This document shows, in pieces, positions 1 to 8,892 of a stretch of 64,000 nucleotides of DNA. The position numbers and the translations under genes are program-made. The notes beneath the pieces were generated by a model. That model made no database searches and was not told the origin of the DNA. It saw only the letters and a program-made list of their open reading frames with translations. Numbering within the stretch: position 1 is the stretch's first letter; the number at the start of each line of letters is the position of its first letter. Source of the DNA: JAYPHU01 sp038127535 (lineage in GTDB: Bacteria; Pseudomonadota; Alphaproteobacteria; Rhodospirillales; UBA2165); the NCBI GenBank assembly GCA_038127535.1, contig JAYPHU010000016.1, positions 1 through 64,000 of the forward strand, written 5' to 3'.

Positions 1-125
1 CCTCGGGTTTTCTTAAACACATCGCGAAGCGCGACCGCGCCTAATTCCTTCGGCGTGGGCATGCCCTCGGCCTCGGCTTTGGCGGCGGCATCCAGGATTT
101 TCTGGGCTTGCTGATTGACGGTCAT
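1..125 (-). CDS. N-terminal fragment of a protein, possibly an alpha/beta-hydrolase esterase (runs off window)
   Basis: An open frame reads from an ATG at 125 leftwards off the window, giving 41 residues that begin MTVNQQAQKILDAAAK. A good ribosome binding site (AAGGAA) lies about 7 bases upstream of the start. The opening pattern, a helix with QxxxxLD followed by a proline-containing segment and a conserved-looking leucine/arginine helix, resembles the N-terminus of hormone-sensitive-lipase-type alpha/beta hydrolases. No catalytic motif is in view, so the family is a guess. The gene is divergent from the isomerase gene at 248. Confidence 0.5.
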   Translation of the reverse strand, partial: MTVNQQAQKILDAAAKAEAEGMPTPKELGAVALRDVFKKTR

Positions 126-247
126 GGCGGTGTTCCTTGAAGTCAGCTTCGGTGGGTGGTTGAACTGCCGCCGAAATTAAGGCTCGCAAACGAGGCGCTC
201 AACCTATAAATACGCCCCATCCGAAAAGACCAACCAAGGAAGTTATG

Positions 248-568
248 ATGTCTGACCAAGTCAGAGCCTCACACATTCTCGTCAGCCACAATGAAGCCAG
301 TGGCACCGGCTCCCAGCTCACCAAAGACGACGCACATGCCCAAATCATGAAAGTACAGGAAGAGATTGACGCCGGCGGCGATTTTTCCGCGCTGGCGGTG
401 GAACATTCCGACTGTCCGTCTTCCGGCCAAGGCGGCGATCTCGGCAGGTTCGGCCGCGGTATGATGGTGCCGGAATTCGATCAGGCGGTCTTTGATCTTG
501 AGGTCGATCAAGTCAGCGATGTGGTCGAGACCGATTTCGGCTATCACTTGATCCACCGGACCGAGTAG
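248..568 (+). CDS. Parvulin-type peptidyl-prolyl isomerase (PpiC-like), single domain
   Basis: A 106-residue protein consisting of one rotamase (parvulin) domain, which catalyses cis-trans isomerisation of peptidyl-prolyl bonds. Visible family features are the opening strand with ASHILVSH, the segment SALAVEHSDCPSSGQGGDLG, and the closing FGYHLIHRTE. There is no signal peptide, so it is probably a cytoplasmic stand-alone parvulin like E. coli PpiC. Two ATG codons are adjacent (245 and 248). The AAGGAAG at 236-242 is only 2 bases from the first and 5 from the second, so I prefer 248. It stands before the Atm1-type exporter gene and may share its transcript. Confidence 0.93.
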   Translation: MSDQVRASHILVSHNEASGTGSQLTKDDAHAQIMKVQEEIDAGGDFSALAVEHSDCPSSGQGGDLGRFGRGMMVPEFDQAVFDLEVDQVSDVVETDFGYHLIHRTE

Positions 569-623
569 CCGCGCCTCACGTTAATTCCTTGCGGATCGGG
601 CCGGGCTGACACAAATTAGTCGT

Positions 624-2492
624 ATGCGCTCGCTCTCCGCCGATGCCCCCGACCCGTCGCGCAAGCGGAATGATCTGAAGACCATCCGTACGCTGCTGCC
701 TTATCTCTGGCCCCAAAACGCCACGGAAATGCGGGTCCGAGTGGTCATTGCGCTGATTTTCCTGGCGGCGGCCAAAGGCATCACCGTTGCCATCCCCATT
801 ATCTACAAGTATGTGGTGGATGCGATCTCGACCCCGATCGATGCGGTGGTCATCGTACCGGTCGCCCTGCTGATCGGCTATGGCGTCGCCCGGGTGCTGG
901 CCCAGGCGTTCGGCGAATTGCGGGATGCCGTGTTTGCCAAAGTCGCACAGCGCGCCATCAGAGAAGCGGGTTTGCGCACCTTCCGCCACTTGCACCGCCT
1001 CGCGCTTCGTTTCCATATGGACCGGCAGACCGGCGGGCTCAGCCGGGCTGTTGAGCGCGGCACCAAGGGCATCGATTTTCTCCTGAACTTCATGCTGTTC
1101 AACGTGATCCCAACGCTGTTGGAAATCCTCCTGGTCTGCGCCGTGATGTGGGGGCTGTTCAATATCTGGTTCGCCCTGATCACCTTTGTCACCGTGGGAA
1201 CCTATATCCTCTGGACCGTCGCGGTGACCGAGTGGCGGCTGAAGTACCGCCGGCACATGAATAAGATGGACGGCGAGGCCAATACCAAAGCCATCGACTC
1301 GCTGCTCAATTACGAGACGGTCAAATATTTCGGCAATGAGGATCACGAGGCCCGGCGCTTCGATGAGGCGCTGAAGTCATACGAAACCGCAGCTGTCAAA
1401 AGCAAAGTCTCGCTGTCGCTGCTGAACATTGGCCAAGGCGTGGTGATCTCCATCGGGTTGACCGTGGTGATGATCATGGCGGGCTACGGGGTGAAGAACG
1501 GCACCATGACGCTTGGCGACTTCGTCATGGTGAACAACTACTTGATCCAGCTTTTCCTGCCGCTGAACTTCTTAGGGTTCGTCTATCGGGAGATTAAACA
1601 GTCACTGGCGGATATGGAGGAAATGTTCGGCCTACTCGAGCAGAACGAGGAAGTGGCTGATCAGCCGACTGCGCCGGACCTGAACGTCGATGGCGGAGAG
1701 ATCGTCTTCGAAAATGTCAGTTTCGACTACAACCCCAACCGGCGCATCCTGTTTGACGTTTCATTCACCGTGCCGTCCGGGAAGTCCGTCGCCATCGTTG
1801 GTCCGTCGGGTGCGGGCAAGTCGACGATCTCGCGGCTACTCTACCGGTTCTATGACGCGACAGAGGGCCGCATCCTGATCGATGGGCAAGACATCAAATC
1901 CATCGGCCAGGACAGTCTGCGCCGGGCCATCGGGATCGTTCCTCAGGACACGGTCCTGTTCAACGATACGGTCTTTTACAACATCGCCTATGGCCGCCCG
2001 GGCGCGACACCGTCGGAGATTGAGGAGGCCGCGCGTTTGGCCAGCATCCATGATTTTGTTAGTGAACTGCCCGACGGCTACAGCACCCGTGTGGGCGAGC
2101 GCGGGTTAAAGTTGTCCGGCGGCGAGAAGCAGCGGGTCGCCATCGCCCGGACCATCCTGAAAGGACCGCAAATTCTGATCTTCGACGAGGCCACCTCCGC
2201 GCTGGACAGCCGCACCGAGCGGGAAATTCAACAGTCCCTCAGCGAAGTTTCCGCCGACCGGACAACGGTGATGATCGCCCACCGCTTATCCACCGTGGTC
2301 AATGCCGATGAAATTCTGGTGTTGGAGAAAGGCAAGATCGCCGAGCGTGGCACCCACGCCAACCTCCTCGCCAAGGGAGATGTCTACGCCCGAATGTGGG
2401 AGCGCCAGCAGGAAGCCCGCAAGGCCGAGGAAACCTTGGCCCAATCTGCGGAAGCCGGGGTTATCAAGGACAATCAGGCGGCCGCTGAATAA
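624..2492 (+). CDS. ABC transporter, Atm1/ABCB7-type half transporter (permease fused to ATPase)
   Basis: A 622-residue half-transporter of the Atm1/HMT1 type. Members export glutathione-linked sulfur or heavy-metal conjugates and act as homodimers in the inner membrane. The N-terminal half is an ABC type-1 exporter membrane domain of about six helices (roughly residues 35-320). The ATPase domain has a Walker A GPSGAGKST near residue 393, the signature LSGGEKQRVAIAR near 497 and a Walker B ILIFDEATSALD near 518. The phrase NYETVKYFGNEDHEARRF in the coupling region is typical of the Atm1 clade. The start at 624 lacks a clear Shine-Dalgarno site, so the exact N-terminus is uncertain. Confidence 0.92.
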   Translation: MRSLSADAPDPSRKRNDLKTIRTLLPYLWPQNATEMRVRVVIALIFLAAAKGITVAIPIIYKYVVDAISTPIDAVVIVPVALLIGYGVARVLAQAFGELRDAVFAKVAQRAIREAGLRTFRHLHRLALRFHMDRQTGGLSRAVERGTKGIDFLLNFMLFNVIPTLLEILLVCAVMWGLFNIWFALITFVTVGTYILWTVAVTEWRLKYRRHMNKMDGEANTKAIDSLLNYETVKYFGNEDHEARRFDEALKSYETAAVKSKVSLSLLNIGQGVVISIGLTVVMIMAGYGVKNGTMTLGDFVMVNNYLIQLFLPLNFLGFVYREIKQSLADMEEMFGLLEQNEEVADQPTAPDLNVDGGEIVFENVSFDYNPNRRILFDVSFTVPSGKSVAIVGPSGAGKSTISRLLYRFYDATEGRILIDGQDIKSIGQDSLRRAIGIVPQDTVLFNDTVFYNIAYGRPGATPSEIEEAARLASIHDFVSELPDGYSTRVGERGLKLSGGEKQRVAIARTILKGPQILIFDEATSALDSRTEREIQQSLSEVSADRTTVMIAHRLSTVVNADEILVLEKGKIAERGTHANLLAKGDVYARMWERQQEARKAEETLAQSAEAGVIKDNQAAAE

Positions 2493-2502
2493 GGCTCTTG
2501 AT

Positions 2503-3117
2503 CTATTGTAGTTGTTTGCGCGCGAAGTCCAGGATGCCGGCAGGGACCGCCACACCGCCTGCTCGGGCCTGTTCCAGCAAGTGCACAGCCTTGGCGGCGC
2601 TTTTCTCGACCCCGGCGCCACGCAGATACAGCATGGCGAGGTTCAGCTGCGCCGGACCATAGCCGCTGGCCGCCGCTTTGGTGTACCATGTCGCGGCCTC
2701 TTCCAGATTGCGGACGACTCCGCTGCCGCTTTCCAGCATCACCGCCAGATTGAACTGCGCCTGCTGTTCACCGGCCGCCGCCTTGCGATACAATGCGGCC
2801 GCCTTTCCTCTATCAGGAGAGACGCCGTCCCCATCATGATACATCTGCCCAAGCCGCATCATGGACGGCACATGGCCCTGTCCGGCAGCCCGATCATACC
2901 ATTGAGCGGCCTTCGCCGGATCTTTGGCGCCCTTCAGGCCCAGGTCATGCACGCGCGCGAGGTTGTATTGCGCCCGCACATTGCCGGACTCGGCAGCCCG
3001 TTCGAGCCAGGTCAGCGATTGGCCGAAATTGTCCGGCGGCGCCACCTGGGCAACGGCGCGTTCCCCACCCAGGATGGCGGCGGCAATAACAGCGGCGATG
3101 GCGATCGTGCGAAACAT
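2503..3117 (-). CDS. Sel1-repeat (TPR-like) protein with signal peptide
   Basis: A 204-residue protein starting at an ATG at 3117 with a hydrophobic signal sequence (MFRTIAIAAVIAAAILGG, then AVAQ as a likely cleavage site). It is followed by four to five Sel1-type repeats of about 36 residues, recognisable by ARVHDLG, GQMYHDGDGV, AVMLESGSGV and AMLYLRGAGV. Sel1 repeats form alpha-solenoid scaffolds for protein-protein contacts, here probably in the periplasm. A longer open frame extends upstream to 3270, but the signal peptide fixes the likely start. It is convergent with the Atm1-type exporter gene. Confidence 0.85.
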   Translation of the reverse strand: MFRTIAIAAVIAAAILGGERAVAQVAPPDNFGQSLTWLERAAESGNVRAQYNLARVHDLGLKGAKDPAKAAQWYDRAAGQGHVPSMMRLGQMYHDGDGVSPDRGKAAALYRKAAAGEQQAQFNLAVMLESGSGVVRNLEEAATWYTKAAASGYGPAQLNLAMLYLRGAGVEKSAAKAVHLLEQARAGGVAVPAGILDFARKQLQ

Positions 3118-3193
3118 AGAACCCAAAAAAATTCCGGCGCGGAGTGCGTGCCGGAAAGTATAAACAATACATAGGTTTATGGCCACACCGGGG

Positions 3194-3646
3194 TTAAATT
3201 TCCCCGTGCAACGTCGACACCACCTCTTCGACGGGTTGATTGACCTCGTGAACCTTGGCGACCGGCGCACTCTCCCGGCTCATGGAGTTTTGCGCACCGG
3301 AAGAGACTGCGCTCTCCGCCTTTTTAGGCTTCGGTAAATCCTGCATTCGGACCGCAGGCTTCGGCACCGGGTCCGGGTCCTTCACCCAATGATCGATTTC
3401 CTCGGGTGCCTCGAGATCGGGCACCTCCGGCGGATCGGGCGGAGCGTACCGGCTCGGATGGGGGCCAAAATAGTTCACCAGACGCCGCTCGTCATGATGC
3501 TGCGGCTCCTTGAAACACTGGACCGCACCGAGGGATTGGTAACAATACAAGGGTTCGCGGTCATAAACCGCTTCTTCATAAGCATCTACGTAACCGCACC
3601 CGCTAAGCGCCACGAGCAAGGCGACTACTTTCGCAGATTTCAACAT
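3194..3646 (-). CDS. Putative lipoprotein, conserved hypothetical
   Basis: A 150-residue protein with a lipoprotein signal: MLKSAKVVALLVALSGCGYV carries a lipobox LSGC, so the cysteine is probably lipidated. The mature part begins with a cysteine-containing segment PLYCYQSLGAVQCFKEP followed by a proline/acid-rich, probably unstructured tail. Similar short lipoproteins with a CY(R/Q)SL...C motif are familiar from Rhodospirillales, but I know of no function. A strong ribosome binding site (CAGGAGAAAG) sits just upstream of the ATG at 3646, which decides this start over the in-frame ATG at 3682. Confidence 0.75.
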   Translation of the reverse strand: MLKSAKVVALLVALSGCGYVDAYEEAVYDREPLYCYQSLGAVQCFKEPQHHDERRLVNYFGPHPSRYAPPDPPEVPDLEAPEEIDHWVKDPDPVPKPAVRMQDLPKPKKAESAVSSGAQNSMSRESAPVAKVHEVNQPVEEVVSTLHGEI

Positions 3647-3826
3647 TGGTCTTTCTCCTGGGCAAAGAAAGCAAGTTGGCATCGCTGCCGTATATTCAGG
3701 GACATACAGAGTGGTACATAGGCCTGAAGAACCGGTTAACAGGGGGCCACGATTGAAATTTCATGTACGGGCCACCGGAAATTCATTAGTCTTTTCATGA
3801 GAGCCACAGAGACGCGAGAAATCACC

Positions 3827-4444
3827 ATGCCCGACGACACACCCCTGACCAGCCTCGAAGCACTCCGGGAAATTTATCCGCCGCCGAAGGGCCGCCCGGC
3901 GGAGAAGACGCTGACCAAGCTGGACAAGCATTGTAAGGATTTTATCGCCCTCTCGCCATTTCTGGTGCTGGGCACGGTCGGCGACACGTCACCCAAGGGG
4001 GACGAGCCCGGCTTCGTCACAGTCCTGGACGACACGACCCTTCTGCTCCCCGACCGGAAAGGTAACAACCGGATCGATTCCTTTCAGAACATCGTCGAGG
4101 ATCCCCAGGTCTCCCTCATCTTCTTTATCCCCGGCGTGAACGAGACCCTGCGCGTCAACGGCCGCGCCGAGATTATCGCTGATCCGGACGTGCTGGAGCC
4201 GCTCTCCTTCAAGGGCCAGCCGCCGGTGACCGCGCTGAAAGTGCATTTGGAGGAAGCCTTCCTACATTGCGCCAAGGCGATGATCCGCTCCAAATTGTGG
4301 GACCCCGACCATCACGTGGACCGAAAGGCGCTGGTCCCGGCCGGGCGCATGATGGCCGACCAGATCGGCCAGAACCCGGATGAGGGCCAGGCCAGTTACG
4401 ATGAGGCGATCCGCACCTCCATGGAGGACGAGGGGAGGGTTTAG
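3827..4444 (+). CDS. FMN-dependent PPOX-type flavoprotein (MSMEG_1061-like)
   Basis: A 205-residue split-barrel flavoprotein of the pyridoxamine-5'-phosphate-oxidase superfamily. The segment LLLPDRKGNNRIDSFQNI followed by VSLIFFIPGVNETLRVNGRA is the hallmark of the MSMEG_1061-like subgroup, whose members bind FMN; their physiological substrate is generally unknown. The C-terminal CAKAMIRSKLW also matches this subgroup. An upstream in-frame ATG at 3797 would add ten residues. Neither start has a convincing ribosome binding site, and I prefer 3827 because family similarity begins soon after it. Confidence 0.85.
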   Translation: MPDDTPLTSLEALREIYPPPKGRPAEKTLTKLDKHCKDFIALSPFLVLGTVGDTSPKGDEPGFVTVLDDTTLLLPDRKGNNRIDSFQNIVEDPQVSLIFFIPGVNETLRVNGRAEIIADPDVLEPLSFKGQPPVTALKVHLEEAFLHCAKAMIRSKLWDPDHHVDRKALVPAGRMMADQIGQNPDEGQASYDEAIRTSMEDEGRV

Positions 4445-4500
4445 AGCCCCGGCCCCCATTTCTGCGGTACATCTTAGCTCCCGGCGGCTAAACAACGTCT

Positions 4501-5244
4501 ATGTATGAGACCTTCATTGCGGTCCTGAATTTGGACCTGGTTTGGACCTGCGCCATCTCGCTGCTTTCGGGGCTGATGCTCGGCTATACGGGCTGGGGCG
4601 GCGCGCTAGTGGCCATGCCGCTACTCGTATTTCTGTTCGGCCCGGTCGAGGCGCTGCTAATTGTCATGATCGGTGCGGGTTTCGTGATCGCCCGGCTGGT
4701 GCCCGACGCCGCACGCCAGACAAACTTGAAAATGATGATGCCCCTGCTCATCGCTAAGGTGGTCACCGTCCCGGTGGGAAGCTGGATGCTGTTCTTCCTG
4801 GACCCTGACGTCACCCGGCGGATCATGGGTTTTGTGATCGTCGCCGCATCTATCCTGGTGCTTACGGGCTGGCGCTATCGCGGGCCGATGAACGCCCTGG
4901 CAGGCGCGGTGGTCGGCTGCGTTTCCGGGGTCATCAACGGCTTTATCGGATTGGGCGGCCCGCCGCTGGTGATCTATATGCTTGCGTCCAACATGCCGTC
5001 GGCGGAACAGCGGGCCAATATCCTGATCGCCATGGCGGTGGTGACCTTGGTGATCCTGATCTCGATGGGCGTCGGCGGCGGTGTCACCCTCGAGGGCGTT
5101 TACCGGGGACTGATCGCGGCACCCTTCCAGATGGCGGGCGGCGCTTTCGGGGCCTGGCTGTTCAAAGTGGTGCCCGACGAAACCTTCAAGAAATTCTCGC
5201 TGATCGCGCTCGTCGTGCTTGGCGTTTCAGTCGCGCTGTTCTAG
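4501..5244 (+). CDS. TauE/SafE (TSUP) family membrane transporter
   Basis: A 247-residue integral membrane protein with about seven to eight hydrophobic segments. It carries the duplicated glycine-rich motifs of the TSUP family: GLMLGYTGWGGALVAMPLL near the N-terminus and GVINGFIGLGGPPLVIYML in the second half. TSUP proteins are permeases proposed to export sulfite or organosulfur anions; the substrate here cannot be told from sequence. Its stop codon overlaps that of the convergent methyltransferase gene by four bases. Confidence 0.88.
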   Translation: MYETFIAVLNLDLVWTCAISLLSGLMLGYTGWGGALVAMPLLVFLFGPVEALLIVMIGAGFVIARLVPDAARQTNLKMMMPLLIAKVVTVPVGSWMLFFLDPDVTRRIMGFVIVAASILVLTGWRYRGPMNALAGAVVGCVSGVINGFIGLGGPPLVIYMLASNMPSAEQRANILIAMAVVTLVILISMGVGGGVTLEGVYRGLIAAPFQMAGGAFGAWLFKVVPDETFKKFSLIALVVLGVSVALF

Positions 5245-5900
5245 CGCACCACGAAGATCACCATTTCATCGGGCTCCAGTCGGTCGACCATGCGCACCGT
5301 ACCGTCGAGGTTTTCCTCACAGAATGCCCGCATCTCCTCCGGGTCCGCATAATAGAGCGTGTCCTCCCGCCGCGTGGCGTGAATGCTCAGCATATTGAAG
5401 CCAAGCGCGAGGCGGGTCTTGCCCCACAGATGGATGATGTTCTCCTGCACATAGTCCAGCCACGGCGCGTCCTTGGCCCCCATGTTCAGATTGTAGGTGC
5501 CGGAGACCAATGAGAAATCCGCTTCTTTCGTCGCGATGTGGCTGCGGATGAACGTGGCGCGCTCATCGCGAATGCTGCGCCGGGCTTGCCGGAGCATCTC
5601 ATCCGATATGTCATAGCCAAAGTACCGCGCGCTCCGGAATTCCGGCAAGTCCTTGTAGGCGTCAAACATGGCCCCATAGCCGCAGCCGAGGTCGTTGACG
5701 CTGAACTCACTATGCCGGCCGGCCAGATCAAACAACCCGGCGAAAATCTGGAAGCGCCGGTACTGCCGTTCCTCGTCCCGCCAGGCGACAGATTTGGGGT
5801 GAGAACCGTAGGTCTTTACCGCCCGGCTAAACACATCGTCGATGGGCCCCAGCAGCGACCGGTCATATCTGGGAGAACCGTCTCGCCGGAAACGGAACAT
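5241..5900 (-). CDS. Class I SAM-dependent methyltransferase
   Basis: A 219-residue protein with the SAM-binding motif I NDLGCGYGAMF near residue 70 and a Rossmann-type pattern after it (YFGYDISDEML as motif II). Homologous proteins are annotated only as class I methyltransferases of unknown substrate. The start at 5900 is one base after the stop of the upstream ygfZ-like gene, so the two are almost certainly cotranscribed and translationally coupled. The 3' end overlaps the end of the TSUP permease gene on the opposite strand. Confidence 0.82.
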   Translation of the reverse strand: MFRFRRDGSPRYDRSLLGPIDDVFSRAVKTYGSHPKSVAWRDEERQYRRFQIFAGLFDLAGRHSEFSVNDLGCGYGAMFDAYKDLPEFRSARYFGYDISDEMLRQARRSIRDERATFIRSHIATKEADFSLVSGTYNLNMGAKDAPWLDYVQENIIHLWGKTRLALGFNMLSIHATRREDTLYYADPEEMRAFCEENLDGTVRMVDRLEPDEMVIFVVR

Positions 5901-5901
5901 C

Positions 5902-6771
5902 TCAGCGGGACAGCCAGTCCGGAGTCTCGGCGGAAATCCGCGCCTCGCCGGCGGTCATCGGGGCGCCCGAGTCCAGCGCTTCAAGGCGAATGAGGGCGAT
6001 GCCCCTGCCCTCGTGAACGGACCGCAACTCCCCAGCATTTTTGCCGTTGGCGATGATCTCCGCGCCGGGCAACGCTTCGCCCTCGATCACCACAGGCAAG
6101 AGCCGTTTCTTGACCAGGCCCCGGTATTTGGTGCGGGCGGTCAGCTCCTGGCCCATATAGCAGCCTTTCTGGAAATCCACGCCGTTCAGTTCCTCGAAGC
6201 CGCTCTCCAGCAGGATCGCCTTATCAACAACGATGTCCCGGCTGCCGTCGGGCAGGCCGAGGCGAAGCCGGTGCGCGTCATAGACGTCCGCCGAAACCTC
6301 TTTGCCCAAGCAACCCACATCCGCGCCGGCCGGCACTAAGGCGCGCGCGCCGGCACCCGCTAGTCGGGGGTCCACGAACACCACCATGTCGCCCGAACGC
6401 GTCGCCGCCCCGGCATCCGCCGCCAATCCCAGCGCCGGCAGCGCACCATCGCCGAAGATCGCCACCACCCGGCAATATTCCGCCGGGGTGATCTCCACCT
6501 TGGAGCGCAGGCGATACAGTTTCAGCCGCTCGAGCAGATCGTCCATCCGCTCGGCTTCACAGTCCAGCAGCAGATCGTCTCCGTCCGCCGCGATAAACAT
6601 ATCGTGCAGAAATTTGCCCTGGGGCGTCAGGAAAGCGGCATAGATGGCCCGCTCCGCGCTGATCTTTTCCACGTCATTGGAGATCAGGCCCTGCAGGAAG
6701 GGCCGCGTATCGACACCGGACAATCGGAGGACGGCGCGCGACGGTAAATAGGCATGTTGATGAGAACTCAT
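5902..6771 (-). CDS. ygfZ: YgfZ/IBA57-like folate-binding protein (Fe-S cluster assembly)
   Basis: A 289-residue member of the GcvT-related YgfZ/COG0354 family, which uses tetrahydrofolate to help maintain or assemble certain iron-sulfur proteins in the cytoplasm. The diagnostic signature K-G-C-Y-x-G-Q-E is present as KGCYMGQELTAR near residue 200, including the conserved cysteine. The N-terminal LSGVDTRPFLQGLISNDV also matches. Length is in the usual range for alphaproteobacterial members. It forms a two-gene unit with the downstream methyltransferase and is divergent from the glycan operon at 6870. Confidence 0.9.
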   Translation of the reverse strand: MSSHQHAYLPSRAVLRLSGVDTRPFLQGLISNDVEKISAERAIYAAFLTPQGKFLHDMFIAADGDDLLLDCEAERMDDLLERLKLYRLRSKVEITPAEYCRVVAIFGDGALPALGLAADAGAATRSGDMVVFVDPRLAGAGARALVPAGADVGCLGKEVSADVYDAHRLRLGLPDGSRDIVVDKAILLESGFEELNGVDFQKGCYMGQELTARTKYRGLVKKRLLPVVIEGEALPGAEIIANGKNAGELRSVHEGRGIALIRLEALDSGAPMTAGEARISAETPDWLSR

Positions 6772-6834
6772 GTCCCCAATATAGCCCGGCGCGGGCTAAG
6801 AGCAATTGTCATCCGTGGCGCGAATGCCGAATGA

Positions 6835-6861
6835 TTGCAAATCCCCCCGCTTCCCTATAAA
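6835..6861 (+). promoter_or_regulatory. Tentative promoter of the glycan operon
   Basis: TTGCAA at 6835-6840 and TATAAA at 6856-6861 resemble -35 and -10 boxes, with a short 15-base spacer. The -10-like box ends only 8 bases before the ATG at 6870, so a transcript from here would be leaderless or nearly so. No Shine-Dalgarno site precedes that ATG, which fits. Confidence 0.3.
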
Positions 6862-6869
6862 CGGCGGCA

Positions 6870-7922
6870 ATGCACATCACGATGATGGACGATTCAATCG
6901 CATTTGATGGCGAGACGCCCGACGAACGCCCTCTGGGTGGCGCGGAGAAGGCCTTTGTCCGGCTCGCCGAAGCCCTGGCCCTGCGGGAACACGAAGTGGC
7001 CGCCTTCACCCGCTGCGAGACGGCGAATACCATCAACGGTGTCGATTGGCTGCCCTGGGAGACGCCGCGTCCGCCCTGGACCGATGTGCTGCTGGCCTTC
7101 CGCAAACCCGCCCTGTTGCAGGAAATCGATGACGCGGAGAACAAGACGCTCTGGGTGTGGAACAAGCCGGACTATCTGAACAAACCGGCCGCCCAGGCGG
7201 TTCTGGAATCTGTCAGTCCAACACTCGTCTTTACCGGGGAGTTCCACCGGCGCAGCTGGAAACCCTGGCGCGAGTTTAAGATCGCCGCCATCACCCCCGG
7301 CGTCAGCGACGTGTACCTAATGGAGCAGGGAGAGGCAGATAATGCCAATCTTCCGCCGCCGGTGGCGATCACCACCACCCACCCCCTCCATGGCCTGGAC
7401 AAAATCGTGCAACCGTGGCGCCGCGCCATCCATCCTGAGAACGAGGCAGCCGAGCTGCACATCTATTCCGCAGCCCTGATGCGCGCCAAGGACGGCGGCG
7501 AGGTCGATCCCCGCTTAGCCGGCGTCTTCGCCGCGATTTCCGCCGCCGAACCTCAAGGAATACAAATCAAAGCGCCAATGGCCGACGCCGCCATGGCCGA
7601 TGCCTACCGCGCGGCGCGGCTGCATTTTTACCCCCTGATCACCGGCGAGGCCTACGCCTCCACACTGGCGGAAAGCCAGGCCGCCGGCCTGCCCGCTGTG
7701 GTTCTGGGAAGCGGCGGTGATACGCGGCTGATTGGTGAGCGGGTGCGCAATGGCCAGTCCGCCTACATCGCACCAGACGAATCGGCGGTGGAAAATCTTG
7801 CGCTGGCGATTCTGGCCGACGAGGGAATCATGTATAAGTCCCTGCACCGGGATGCTCTGACTTTACAGTGCGGACCGAACTGGCGGGAAGCCGCCATCGA
7901 ATTCGAAGAGCTTTGGGGCTAG
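6870..7922 (+). CDS. Glycosyltransferase, GT4-like (first gene of glycan operon)
   Basis: A 350-residue GT-B fold glycosyltransferase. The N-terminus (IAFDGETPDERPLGGAEKA) contains the PLGGAE motif at the sugar-acceptor side, and the C-terminal half has the family 4 pattern GEAYASTLAESQAAGLPAVV with the EX7E-like donor site. It is clearly a paralogue of the gene at 9650, which begins with the matching IEFDGNSPSQGPLGGVESS. It is the first of six same-strand genes separated by -4 to +10 bases, so it is probably part of one operon making a surface polysaccharide or lipopolysaccharide. The donor and acceptor cannot be deduced. Confidence 0.85.
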   Translation: MHITMMDDSIAFDGETPDERPLGGAEKAFVRLAEALALREHEVAAFTRCETANTINGVDWLPWETPRPPWTDVLLAFRKPALLQEIDDAENKTLWVWNKPDYLNKPAAQAVLESVSPTLVFTGEFHRRSWKPWREFKIAAITPGVSDVYLMEQGEADNANLPPPVAITTTHPLHGLDKIVQPWRRAIHPENEAAELHIYSAALMRAKDGGEVDPRLAGVFAAISAAEPQGIQIKAPMADAAMADAYRAARLHFYPLITGEAYASTLAESQAAGLPAVVLGSGGDTRLIGERVRNGQSAYIAPDESAVENLALAILADEGIMYKSLHRDALTLQCGPNWREAAIEFEELWG

Positions 7923-7932
7923 ACTCGAACTT

Positions 7933-8892
7933 ATGAACGTTTTGTTCGTTTCCTCGACGCGCGTCGGCGACGCCATCCTCTCCACCGGATTGCTGGAGCG
8001 GATATTGACCGACCATCCGGACGCGTGGATCACGGTTGCCTGTGGGCCGGCCGCCGCGCCGCTGTTCGAGCGCGTGCCCAATCTCCAACGCATCATCGTT
8101 CTGGATAAGATGCTTTTCTCGCTCCATTGGCTGCGGCTTTGGCTACTCTGCATTGGCACGTTCTGGGATCTGATTATTGATCTGCGCAACGCGCCGGTGA
8201 CCTATTTGCTGCCTCATAAGAAACGGAAGGGCATGGCAAAGTCGCGGGAGGCCGAACGCCGGGTCGAGATGATTACCCGGGTGCTTGATCTGCCCGAGGT
8301 GGCCGCGCCGAAACTCTGGACCGGTGAAGAAGAGGAGCAGGCGGCAAAGCAACTCATCCCGGACGGCAGCCCCGTCCTGGCGGTTGGACCGACGGCCAAC
8401 TGGCGTGCCAAAACCTGGCGAAGCGAGTATTTCGTGGAGCTGATAGCCGAGCTAACCGGAGATAAGGGCATTTTACCGGGTGCGCGGGTGGCGATTTTCG
8501 GCCGGGATGACGAGCGCCCGATGGTTTTGCGATTGATTTACGCCTTGCCCGAGGACCGGTGCGTCGACTTGGTGGGCCGGCTCGACCTGCTGACCGTTCA
8601 TGCTTGTCTAAAACGTTGTGATTTATATGTGGGCAATGATTCCGGGTTGATGCATCTGGCCGCCGCCTCCGGCCTGCCAACACTGGGTCTGTTCGGTCCT
8701 ACACAAGAAGCGCTTTACGCGCCCTGGGGGGAACGTACCGGCATCGTGCGCACCAAAGTGCCGTTTGAGGAAATTTTCCCCTCCGACTTTGACCATCGGA
8801 CCTCGGAATCCCTGATGGACAGTCTGACCGTGGAGATGGCCGCGACAGGCGCGCGCGACCTGTGGGCCCGCTGCCAGGGAGCCGCCGAATGA
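7933..8892 (+). CDS. Glycosyltransferase family 9 (heptosyltransferase-like)
   Basis: A 319-residue GT9 enzyme of the ADP-heptose:LPS heptosyltransferase type, acting at the cytoplasmic face of the inner membrane. It begins with MNVLFVSSTRVGDAILSTGL, the N-terminal phosphate-binding pattern of the family. The C-terminal domain carries the diagnostic CDLYVGNDSGLMHLAAASG followed by LFGPT. It starts 10 bases after the previous stop and overlaps the following gene by four bases (ATGA). Which sugar it transfers, heptose or another, is not visible. Confidence 0.9.
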   Translation: MNVLFVSSTRVGDAILSTGLLERILTDHPDAWITVACGPAAAPLFERVPNLQRIIVLDKMLFSLHWLRLWLLCIGTFWDLIIDLRNAPVTYLLPHKKRKGMAKSREAERRVEMITRVLDLPEVAAPKLWTGEEEEQAAKQLIPDGSPVLAVGPTANWRAKTWRSEYFVELIAELTGDKGILPGARVAIFGRDDERPMVLRLIYALPEDRCVDLVGRLDLLTVHACLKRCDLYVGNDSGLMHLAAASGLPTLGLFGPTQEALYAPWGERTGIVRTKVPFEEIFPSDFDHRTSESLMDSLTVEMAATGARDLWARCQGAAE